A stretch of 64,000 nt of DNA from Porphyromonadaceae bacterium FC4 (GTDB lineage Bacteria; Bacteroidota; Bacteroidia; Bacteroidales; Porphyromonadaceae), in the NCBI GenBank assembly GCA_900120395.1, contig LT635553.1, positions 788,254-852,253 on the forward strand, read 5' to 3'. The first letter of the stretch is position 1, and each line of letters starts with the position of its first letter. The notes beneath the pieces are model-generated. The model was not told the DNA's origin, ran no database searches, and was given only the letters and a program-made list of their open reading frames with translations. The position numbers were made by a program, and so were the translations under genes. Of the stretch, positions 8,945-16,176 are shown piece after piece.

Positions 8945-10120
8945 ATGAGAAATAATCAATATAAACTATGGTCGCTCACGGCTATTCTAGTCGGATTAGC
9001 CTCACTCCTCATGAGTGGGTGTAAGCCTAACTATGATACAGAGTTTGGTGTCAATTACTTTGAGGTTGTTTACAAGGATAGAGGTGTTATTTTCATGACA
9101 GCCGAAGGCGGTCAAAAAACACTTCGTATCCGGAGCAACGTCTCAGTGAGCAGCTGGACTGTTGAGGCAAATGCTGACTGGATAAAGCTGACTCCTACTG
9201 AAGGACAGGTACTGGTAGAGGTTGATCCCTACCACGACTTTGGAGCCCGAAAGGGAGATATACACATCTCCTATGGTCACAAAGAGTACAACATCCACGT
9301 CGAGCAAACCTCCGGCAAGAGTGTTGTCTTTGAGGTGATCGGTCTCTCAGACCCCAAGGCTTTTGTTAAGACTCTTCCGGCAGCGGGAGGTGAGGTTTCG
9401 GTTCGGGTACGTAGCAATGCTCCCATCACCGACATCGTGGTTCCAGACAGCTGCGCTTGGATGAAGCTAAAGGATAAAAAAGAGCTGCAGGATGGTGTGG
9501 TCGAGTACTCCTTCACGGTAGATCCCTCAGAAGGTGTCCGTCCGCGGTATGCCTCGGCCTACCTCTACACCTCATCCGACATCTCCAAGGTAGCCTCCTT
9601 CTCAATCAAGCAGAAGAATATCATCTACAACCTGATCCCGCTGAGGGTAGAGATGTTTTCCACCAATGCACAAGAGCCGAGTGAAGGTCCAATGAAGAAC
9701 ATCTGTGACGGTGATGCAACTACCTACTTCCATACCCTCTGGAGTAAAGCCTCGGAGGGTGGCAAACCCCACTATCTGCAGATTGCTCTTGATAATCCGA
9801 TCTCGGATCTCAAGGTGGAGTACAGCTCGCGTCACAATGGCGACGGCGGCGGTGACATCAAGCGGGCCGAAGTCTACACCAGCGAAACAGGAGGCACCGA
9901 TGACTCCGAGTGGACCAAGGTAGGTACCATGCACTTCCCCCTACCGGGTGGACGCAAGGCCAAGAGCCTGAGTAATGAGCGGATCAAGTTCGACGCTCCG
10001 GTCAAGCACATTCGCCTTGTGCCTGTAGCGCGACGCAACGCCGATCCCATCGACCCATCTGGAAGGAATGGTTGGTTCAACATGGGTGAGATCTACCTCT
10101 GGACAACTACTGAGCTATAA
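8945..10120 (+). CDS. BACON and F5/8 type C domain lipoprotein
   Basis: A 391-residue lipoprotein (Cys26 in LMSGC). Two BACON-like immunoglobulin domains run from about 50 to 125 (GGQKTLRIRSN, WTVEANADWIKLTP, then a VEQTSG end) and from about 145 to 230. They are followed by a discoidin/F5/8 type C carbohydrate-binding fold at about 240-391 (ICDGDATTYFHTLWS, then IRLVPV and MGEIYLW). BACON domains are common in Bacteroidota surface proteins acting on mucin and host glycans. The same domain order forms the N-terminal half of the M60 peptidase encoded next, so the two proteins probably dock to the same substrate, and one may have arisen from duplication of the other's binding module. No enzyme domain is present. 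Confidence 0.82.
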   Translation: MRNNQYKLWSLTAILVGLASLLMSGCKPNYDTEFGVNYFEVVYKDRGVIFMTAEGGQKTLRIRSNVSVSSWTVEANADWIKLTPTEGQVLVEVDPYHDFGARKGDIHISYGHKEYNIHVEQTSGKSVVFEVIGLSDPKAFVKTLPAAGGEVSVRVRSNAPITDIVVPDSCAWMKLKDKKELQDGVVEYSFTVDPSEGVRPRYASAYLYTSSDISKVASFSIKQKNIIYNLIPLRVEMFSTNAQEPSEGPMKNICDGDATTYFHTLWSKASEGGKPHYLQIALDNPISDLKVEYSSRHNGDGGGDIKRAEVYTSETGGTDDSEWTKVGTMHFPLPGGRKAKSLSNERIKFDAPVKHIRLVPVARRNADPIDPSGRNGWFNMGEIYLWTTTEL

Positions 10121-10193
10121 TCGCTCCGAAAGTCCTGACACTAGATTGCCAGTATAATTTAGGTAGAGGGCACCTTTGCATAGCTAGTATGCT

Positions 10194-10216
10194 GTAGAGG
10201 TGACCCCTACTTTTTT
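10194..10216 (+). terminator. possible attenuator hairpin before the M60 gene
   Basis: GTAGAGG (10194-10200) pairs with CCCCTAC (10204-10210) with one A-C mismatch around a TGA loop, and six T follow directly. It lies in the 136-base gap between the BACON/F5/8 gene and the M60 start, the only sizeable gap in the operon. It may lower read-through into the protease gene. The stem is short and imperfect. Confidence 0.35.
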
Positions 10217-10256
10217 CCAAAAAAGATATCACTATACAAGAAGCAACCAACCAAAT

Positions 10257-13085
10257 ATGCGCAAAACATATACTCTATTACTTGCTCTTTTGCTCTCCGT
10301 TTTGGGGTGTAAAAAGGCCGAAACCGGCGAGCCTCTCCGATTGGATATTGCGGGTGATGGTACCGTTCTCTTTGACTCCGAGGGTGGTTCTCGTAGCGTA
10401 AAGCTGGAAACCAATATTGAGTCCATCCAAGCCAAGGTGCCCTCCTCGGCTAGCTCATGGCTCAGCTGCAAGGTGACTAAGCACGCACTTACTGTCCTAG
10501 CAACAGAAAACGAAGAGGAGACGATACGCGAAGCGATGATCACCCTGTCCGGCGCCGGACTGTCCAAGGAGGTAAAGGTCCGGCAGGGCGGTAAAAAAGC
10601 CTATCTGCTAGTCTCTCAGAAGGTCATAGCACTTGATGAGTATGGAGGGGAGAGCTCTCTGGAGGTGGTCTCCAATAAAGCATTTACCGTAGATATTCCC
10701 AAGGAAGCTACCTGGGTCAAACTCTTAGAAGGGCAGAACACACCCGGTCAGGACAAGCAGATCGTCCTGCTATCCATACAGCCACTGACAGAGGGTGAGC
10801 GAACCACCACCATTACGATAAAGACCGTGGTGGGCGAATGCAGCGAGAGCATTGAAATCACTCAGCGGGCAGGGAAGGAGTACAAGCCCAAGGAGGACAT
10901 CAAGACGGTGGATGACATCCGTGTGAAAGTGAGCAGGGGGACCTCTTCGTCGCACCAGCCCGGATCGGATATCGACAAGGCTCTGGATGGGGACATGAAG
11001 ACGATCTACCACTCCAACTGGGACAACAGTGGTAGCAGCTACTTCCCCATCACCCTTGAGTTTTTCTTCGACAATGCCGACGAGATCGATTACCTGATCT
11101 ACTATCCCCGTACGGAGGGCCACAACGGTCACTTCAGGGAGATAGAGGTTCTTGCGAAAGAGGGCAACGCCGACTACCGCTCCGTGGTGAGCAAGGACCT
11201 GGGAGGCTCCGGCTCACCGAGCAAGATCGTATTCGACACGCCTCTAAAGAATGTAGCATCGGTGAAGATCGTTGTCAAGTCCGGACACGGAGATGGTCAG
11301 GGATTCGCTTCTGCTGCCGAGATCCAATTCTTTAAAAACAGCGAAGAAAAGATGGAGGATCAAGCGGAGCTGAAGAAGATCTTTACCGACAGCTCCGCTT
11401 CCGAGGTACGTCCCGAGGTGACAGACGCAGAGATCGCATCCATGAAAAACCCCGCACTGATGCAGATTGCTCACCACCTCAGAGCGGGAACCTATCCGCG
11501 TAACTACCGCATAGCCACCTACAGGGCGTGGGCTGTAAGCGAAGAAGAGCGCGCACGCAACCACACTTCGTACAACCTCAGTCAGTTCGACAACCCCACC
11601 GGGATCGCAGTCGCTGACAAAGAAAAGCTGCTCGTACTGGTAGGAAATACGCACGGTGAGAAGGTCAGTCTTACGGTCGTCAACTTCGACAAGCCCGGTG
11701 GCGACGGCTACTGGCAGCAGAGTCACTACCCACTTGAGGAGGGTGCCAACTACCTGACGATGGACCGCCCGGGACTCGTGTATGTCATGTGCAACGTGAG
11801 CCACTGGCAGAGTGCGCAGCCGATTACGGTACACATCGCTTCCGGCAAGGTCAATGGTTACTACGATAGCACCAAGGATAGTGCGGCAGACTTTGTTCGC
11901 AAGCTCAACGAAACGAGCCACCCTTACTTCGATGTGGTCGGCAAGAGGGCCCATCTGGTCTTCCCCGTCTTGGAGTATAGGGCTCACACAGGGTCGAGAG
12001 GCAAGGAGCTCATCGACCTCTACGACTGGATTGTGGGCGAAGAGCTCGACTTTTTAGGAGTCAATAAGTACGACAGGGGCTTCAACAACAGAGCATTCTT
12101 TCACGTAATGTACGGCTCCTATATGTATGCCACTACCTATCGTACAGCATACATAGTAGGCACCTGCTCCACGATCCTCAACCCCGACGAGCTTCGCAAA
12201 CAACCATGGGGCACAGCACATGAGCAGGGGCACCAGCTCCAGACCTACGGCTTCAAGTGGAAAGGAATGACAGAGGTGACCAACAATGTGATGAGCCTCT
12301 ACATCCAGACCAAGTTGGGTAATCCGGCTCGTATCCAACAAGAGAGCATGAAGGGCGATGGAGGCTTCATCAACCGCTATGACAAGGCTCACTACTATGC
12401 CCGCATCATCCAAGACCCCTATATACAGATCGCAGGCAGCCCGGACAAGGATGGCATCAAGGGCAGGGATGTCTTTTGCAACCTCGTGAGTCTGTGGCAG
12501 CTGCAGCTCTATATGACCCATGTCGAGGGGAACCCCGACTTTTACAAAGACCTCTACGAGGAGCTGCGCAAGACCAATGATGCCCGCCGAGGGCAAGACC
12601 GTCGGAACCAAGGCGAGATACAGCTCGACTTCACACGGATCGCATCCAAGGTGGCGGGGCTCGACCTGACAGAGTTCTTCGAGAAGTGGGGCTTCTTCCG
12701 CCCCATGGATGCTGAGGTCGATGACTATGGCAAGGCGAACTTCAAAATCACCAAGGAGCTGGCAGACTCCTACCGGCGGAAAGTTGCCGAGATGGGATTG
12801 CCCAAGCCGACACTTATACTCGACTACATCTGTGACGACAACGTGAAGTACTTCAAAGACCGAATCAAGCCCTCCGGATCCGGTACCGCCACACGGTCGG
12901 GAGAGTTCATCACCATCCCGGACAGCTACAAGGGTGCGGTGGCGTATGAGTACTACGTCGGCGAGAAGCTTTGTGGCGCGGGTAACAACCACCTGCTCAA
13001 GGTCAAGGACAACGGAGCCACGGGTGCCAAAAAGCTCTATGGCATTGCCTACGATGGCAGTCGCCTGGAGATACCGCTGAACTAA
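10257..13085 (+). CDS. M60-family (enhancin/mucinase-like) metallopeptidase lipoprotein
   Basis: A surface lipoprotein of 942 residues. The frame opens at a GTG at 10200, but the ATG at 10257 gives a proper lipoprotein signal (MRKTYTLLLALLLSVLGC, Cys18) and is chosen. Numbering from there, two BACON-like domains span about 30-205, an F5/8 type C carbohydrate-binding domain about 225-360, and the peptidase M60 domain about 395-780. The zinc motif is intact: HEQGH with His655, Glu656 and His659, and Glu673 as the third ligand 13 residues on, matching the M60 HExxH-x-E pattern. M60 enzymes of gut bacteria cut O-glycosylated mucin-type proteins outside the cell. The SusCD pair upstream would take up the released glycopeptides or sugars. 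It is the last gene of the operon and is followed by a strong terminator. Confidence 0.9.
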   Translation: MRKTYTLLLALLLSVLGCKKAETGEPLRLDIAGDGTVLFDSEGGSRSVKLETNIESIQAKVPSSASSWLSCKVTKHALTVLATENEEETIREAMITLSGAGLSKEVKVRQGGKKAYLLVSQKVIALDEYGGESSLEVVSNKAFTVDIPKEATWVKLLEGQNTPGQDKQIVLLSIQPLTEGERTTTITIKTVVGECSESIEITQRAGKEYKPKEDIKTVDDIRVKVSRGTSSSHQPGSDIDKALDGDMKTIYHSNWDNSGSSYFPITLEFFFDNADEIDYLIYYPRTEGHNGHFREIEVLAKEGNADYRSVVSKDLGGSGSPSKIVFDTPLKNVASVKIVVKSGHGDGQGFASAAEIQFFKNSEEKMEDQAELKKIFTDSSASEVRPEVTDAEIASMKNPALMQIAHHLRAGTYPRNYRIATYRAWAVSEEERARNHTSYNLSQFDNPTGIAVADKEKLLVLVGNTHGEKVSLTVVNFDKPGGDGYWQQSHYPLEEGANYLTMDRPGLVYVMCNVSHWQSAQPITVHIASGKVNGYYDSTKDSAADFVRKLNETSHPYFDVVGKRAHLVFPVLEYRAHTGSRGKELIDLYDWIVGEELDFLGVNKYDRGFNNRAFFHVMYGSYMYATTYRTAYIVGTCSTILNPDELRKQPWGTAHEQGHQLQTYGFKWKGMTEVTNNVMSLYIQTKLGNPARIQQESMKGDGGFINRYDKAHYYARIIQDPYIQIAGSPDKDGIKGRDVFCNLVSLWQLQLYMTHVEGNPDFYKDLYEELRKTNDARRGQDRRNQGEIQLDFTRIASKVAGLDLTEFFEKWGFFRPMDAEVDDYGKANFKITKELADSYRRKVAEMGLPKPTLILDYICDDNVKYFKDRIKPSGSGTATRSGEFITIPDSYKGAVAYEYYVGEKLCGAGNNHLLKVKDNGATGAKKLYGIAYDGSRLEIPLN

Positions 13086-13112
13086 GCATCCTTTAGATCA
13101 CCACTACACGAC

Positions 13113-13155
13113 AACCCCTCCACCGCATCGTCTGGCTCGGTGGAGGGGTTCTTTG
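13113..13155 (+). terminator. intrinsic terminator of the M60 operon
   Basis: A perfect 13-bp stem pairs AACCCCTCCACCG (13113-13125) with CGGTGGAGGGGTT (13138-13150) around a 12-base loop. It is followed by a T-rich CTTTGTTTG. It lies 28 bases after the M60 stop codon. Confidence 0.85.
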
Positions 13156-13460
13156 TTTGCTCCGTTTGGTGCCTCCCCCGAAGTGTTTCTGATAACTGGA
13201 TGATAATGAGATAGATACTGACTCCATGAAAGCAGGGTGCCTGATTGCAAAAAGTTTCCTACTGGAAACAGATCTCTTCTATCCGTCAAATCGTTTTCTT
13301 TCCTACTGGAAACCTTTCGCTACTATCCGTCAAATTTTTTGCCCGTGTTTGAAGTGCAAAAATCCTATTGCATTAACCTTGTCTTAGGAGTCGGTTTGAT
13401 GGTTTTGATGTTCGAAGATCTCCAACGGTCTTAGTGTGAACACTCAGGAGTTGGTTGTGA
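13151..13460. other. gene-free stretch between converging loci
   Basis: Nothing coding is supported between the two terminators. The stretch holds interspersed-element copy 2 (13247-13342) and its conserved tail (13343-13376, with GAAGTGCAAAAA and TCCTATTGC). A small ORF at 13237-13434 is made by the repeat. Confidence 0.7.
13247..13342 (+). repeat. 96-bp interspersed dimer element, copy 2
   Basis: This copy has both hairpins perfect (TTTCC-TACT-GGAAA) with a 44-base period (first hairpin at 13255, second at 13299), and complete GCAAAAA/TTTTTTGC ends. It is placed between the terminators of two converging operons. It is the best copy to use as the consensus. Confidence 0.96.
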
Positions 13461-13495
13461 AAGACCCCGCTGGAGGAATACTCCGGCGGGGTCTT
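13461..13495. terminator. terminator of the second Sus-type locus
   Basis: AAGACCCCGC-T-GGAG (13461-13475) pairs with CTCC-G-GCGGGGTCTT (13481-13495) around a 5-base loop, a 15-bp stem with one T-G pair. It is 21 bases beyond the stop of the minus-strand TlpA-like gene and could also stop plus-strand read-through. Confidence 0.8.
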
Positions 13496-13516
13496 TGCTT
13501 GTTTTCGGGAGGATGA

Positions 13517-14644
13517 TTAGAGGTTGAGCTCAGCCAGCTTTGTGTCAATGTCAGCCGGTACGTGGGTGCGGACGAGGATCTCGCCCTCCGGGCTGATGAG
13601 AAGAATAGTAGGAATACCCTCTATCCCGTAGAGTTTTGTGCCTTCTCCTTCTTTGTCGTAGAGGGTGTCCCAGGTCATGTTGAGTTCCTGCTTAGCCTGC
13701 TCGTTGTCCTCTATTTTCTTTTCCCATACGCCAATGCTGAGTACGCGCACGGTGCGGTTTTTCTCCTGACTTATCTTCGAGAGGTGGGGCATCGCTTTGC
13801 GGCAGGGACCGCACCATGATGCCCAAAAGTCTACCACCAGGTAGCGGCCATCACTCAGGTAGTCGCTCAGCTTAGCACTGTTGCCCAGGCCGTCCTCGAT
13901 GATGTAGTCCTTATACTGCATCCCTGCTTGAGTCTCAGCGGCATGCTTTAGCTTTTCATACTTTTTTGCGTATCGCTTGTTGTTCTTGATGTTGTCGTTG
14001 GCGCTCTCGTATGCCGCTATAAAGTCTGCATCGCTGTCAAATGGGATTTCACCAAAAGCGATCTCACCGATGGGGTTGTCTTTATTGGCCTCGTAGTGTT
14101 TGCGTGCAACGGCATTGCGTGCGTTGCTAAGCCGCTCTCCTATTTCCTTGAGACGCCCGTCTATTTCGGCTAGTTCTGTTTCGGATGCCGTCCCGCTGAG
14201 GTACAGCTCGTTATTTTTCTTTGCAGCTACTGCATATTCACTTTGAATGGGGCTAATGGCATCGTGCATTTCCTTGGTGAACTCTTGCAGACGGGCATTG
14301 AGTCCTTCGGACTTTTCCGTCACGACTTCGTAGGGCATCCCTTCTACATCGGTCTTCACGATATGCACGCTACCGGGCTCGGGGATGAGGATAAAGTAGT
14401 CAATCCCTATTAATGCATAAACAATCTGGTCGGAAGTGAGATTTGTGAGCGTCTTTTCAAAGCTACCGTCTACGATGTCTACCGAGTCAAAAGGCTCCGG
14501 AGTGCCGGCTAGGGCGAAGTATACCTTTTGGTCGTTGAGCTCGGTCGGGAGGTTCTCGGCTGAGATCTTGAAGTCGCTCGTTTTCTTTTCACATCCGGCC
14601 ACGGCGATGGCGATGGCAGCGGATAGTGCTATGATTTTTTTCAT
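13517..14644 (-). CDS. TlpA-like thioredoxin-fold lipoprotein with DUF4369-like N-terminus
   Basis: A 375-residue periplasmic-facing lipoprotein (Cys18 in AVAGC). Residues about 25-110 look like the all-beta DUF4369 domain that precedes thioredoxin folds in Bacteroidota. A charged helical linker follows at about 115-245. The C-terminal TlpA/AhpC-type thioredoxin domain (about 250-375) has the redox motif WCGPC at Cys278/Cys281 and the cis-proline loop GIPT (Pro344). It should reduce or exchange disulfides in envelope proteins. It is the last gene of the second Sus-type locus, 180 bases after the M43-like gene, with its own probable promoter element in that gap. Such thioredoxins often accompany SusCD loci of peptide- or glycoprotein-using Bacteroidota. 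Confidence 0.88.
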   Translation of the reverse strand: MKKIIALSAAIAIAVAGCEKKTSDFKISAENLPTELNDQKVYFALAGTPEPFDSVDIVDGSFEKTLTNLTSDQIVYALIGIDYFILIPEPGSVHIVKTDVEGMPYEVVTEKSEGLNARLQEFTKEMHDAISPIQSEYAVAAKKNNELYLSGTASETELAEIDGRLKEIGERLSNARNAVARKHYEANKDNPIGEIAFGEIPFDSDADFIAAYESANDNIKNNKRYAKKYEKLKHAAETQAGMQYKDYIIEDGLGNSAKLSDYLSDGRYLVVDFWASWCGPCRKAMPHLSKISQEKNRTVRVLSIGVWEKKIEDNEQAKQELNMTWDTLYDKEGEGTKLYGIEGIPTILLISPEGEILVRTHVPADIDTKLAELNL

Positions 14645-14702
14645 AGAGTTATTGCAGTTATGTGCGTTATGGTGTTATTTCTTTGAGAATAAATTCGTGT
14701 AG

Positions 14703-14710
14703 CAAAGGTA
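14703..14710 (-). promoter_or_regulatory. -7 box before the TlpA-like gene
   Basis: CAAAGGTA on the plus strand reads TACCTTTG on the minus strand, a perfect TAnnTTTG element 58 bases before the start codon. No TTTG is seen at the expected 19-base distance, so the call rests on the -7 box alone. Confidence 0.4.
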
Positions 14711-14824
14711 TATGAAGCCTTAGTTGTGGGCTCTTGCTCTTGTCTGCAGTTTGTGAGGTACTCGTCCTCTGTAGTATGTACAAGATAGTGTGAAGTCCTT
14801 CCTCAGGCTTGGCAAAGTGTACCT

Positions 14825-16147
14825 TTATTCGCCCTTGAGTGCTTTGCTTGATCTCCACGCCTGTCGGCCGATAGTGTTCTGGAGGGTCCAATGCATGACG
14901 GCAGCTTGATCTTGGGAGATACTGGTGTGTAAGCCATATCTGTCGTCCATGATGTTCGTGGATCGGAAGAAGTTGGTCTGTGTTTCTTTTACATCTGTAT
15001 TGTTCTTGAGGTAAAAGGCTGCATCCCCTCTGTTGTAGCTGACCGTGAGGAGCAGATCGTCACTGCTTGTAGACTGTAGACCCAGGTAGCGACCTATGTA
15101 GTATATGAACTCATTGGTCCCTCTTTTGCCATTTTGTCTGGAGGCGAGTAAATCCTGTACTATAAAGGGGATCCCTTTTTCGTAAAGGCTAAGCTCTTGC
15201 CCCTCATCCGGACGTGTGGCTGCAATGCTATTAGGCATTCCCTCAGTAGTAGCAGTAGGTGTGAGGTGCTTGGGGACCAGTCTGTCTTCGAGTACGTTAT
15301 CTCCAAAAGAGTCTATCTTGTCGGAGATTTCGGATACCAGCCAGATATTCAGGTAATCCTCACTGCTCCAGTCTGCATTGGGGGCGTCGGTAATGATTTT
15401 TTCAAAGATACCCGGAAGGTCATCTTCATCAATATCACCAATAGGAATCTCGTATTCCATCGCTATTCTATTAAGCCCCGGCTCATTCATCTTCTCACCG
15501 ATGGGGGTGTATTTTGCCAGTGCAAATTGGATCCCGGTGTCAACACCGGTTGCGGTCTTTACTACAGAATTAGCAAAAACACGATTTAGCTTCTCGACTT
15601 GCTTGGTGAACACGCTGTACTCGTAGTGTGCAGCCGTCTCGGTGATTTCTTTCTGTGTTTGGATGAGGTGAAAAACAATAGGGATAACGATCTTCTGCGG
15701 TGTGCTCTTGGCCGGTACTATATGAACGGTAGCCGGGGACGACTTCAGCTGCTTCCCTTTTTTGAGCGTGACGGTGAAGGTTTTGTCCTTGCCGATGAGG
15801 GTTTGGTCTGTGGTTGAGAAGTGTCTGGATACCTCTTTTCCCGCTTCGTCATACCAGACAAATAGATCATCCGAGACATTCTCCATGGGGATAATGTGCT
15901 TTTTCCCCAGCTTGGTATAGTAGCATACCGGGGTGAGGTCTAGGACATTCGCTTGGTCGGCAATGAGGTAGTCATTTGATGGTTTTAGGACTATGGAGTC
16001 TATGATGTCGGGGTTTGTCACCGAGGTGTCGTATACGACATCCTGTCTGGGCGAGCATCCGGCAATCAGGGCACACAGTCCAAGTGTGCTGAGAACTAAC
16101 GCTGCTACAGAAGTAGAGTGGTTTGATTTTTCTATATATGGTATCAT
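14825..16147 (-). CDS. M43-like lipoprotein with a lost zinc site (pseudoprotease)
   Basis: A lipoprotein of 440 residues from the ATG at 16147 (Cys31 in LIAGC). Starts at 16165 or 16189 are also possible. An Ig-like N-terminal part (about 40-145) precedes a domain that follows pappalysin/M43 metalloproteases: an IVIPIVFHLIQ strand, a helix ending LNRVFANS, an IQFALAKYTP strand, YLNIWLVSE, and near the end NIMDDRYG at the Met-turn. The zinc motif, normally HExGHxLGLxH, reads YYIGRYLGLQS (near residues 349-359). Both metal histidines, the catalytic glutamate and the third histidine are replaced, while the surrounding GRYLGL frame stays. It therefore probably binds rather than cuts. It lies directly after the SusD gene and belongs to the locus. 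The parent family is the Bacteroidota zinc-dependent metalloproteinase lipoproteins. Confidence 0.75.
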   Translation of the reverse strand: MIPYIEKSNHSTSVAALVLSTLGLCALIAGCSPRQDVVYDTSVTNPDIIDSIVLKPSNDYLIADQANVLDLTPVCYYTKLGKKHIIPMENVSDDLFVWYDEAGKEVSRHFSTTDQTLIGKDKTFTVTLKKGKQLKSSPATVHIVPAKSTPQKIVIPIVFHLIQTQKEITETAAHYEYSVFTKQVEKLNRVFANSVVKTATGVDTGIQFALAKYTPIGEKMNEPGLNRIAMEYEIPIGDIDEDDLPGIFEKIITDAPNADWSSEDYLNIWLVSEISDKIDSFGDNVLEDRLVPKHLTPTATTEGMPNSIAATRPDEGQELSLYEKGIPFIVQDLLASRQNGKRGTNEFIYYIGRYLGLQSTSSDDLLLTVSYNRGDAAFYLKNNTDVKETQTNFFRSTNIMDDRYGLHTSISQDQAAVMHWTLQNTIGRQAWRSSKALKGE

Positions 16148-16176
16148 GTTGATTCTTTTGGTCATCATTTTGGATA

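Noticed and set aside
13237-13434. A family of short ORFs (13237-13434, 30514-30810, 37810-38133, 46800-47138) sharing a KKFPT.NRSLLSVKSFSFLLETF-like peptide
   Set aside because: The shared peptide is just the translation of the 96-bp element in one frame. The ORFs have unrelated ends, no common start context, and the hairpins and terminal repeats explain the conservation at DNA level.
14667-14891. A 74-residue ORF between the M43-like and TlpA-like genes
   Set aside because: It overlaps the end of the M43-like gene in another frame, contains the -7 box of the next gene, and has no protein features.
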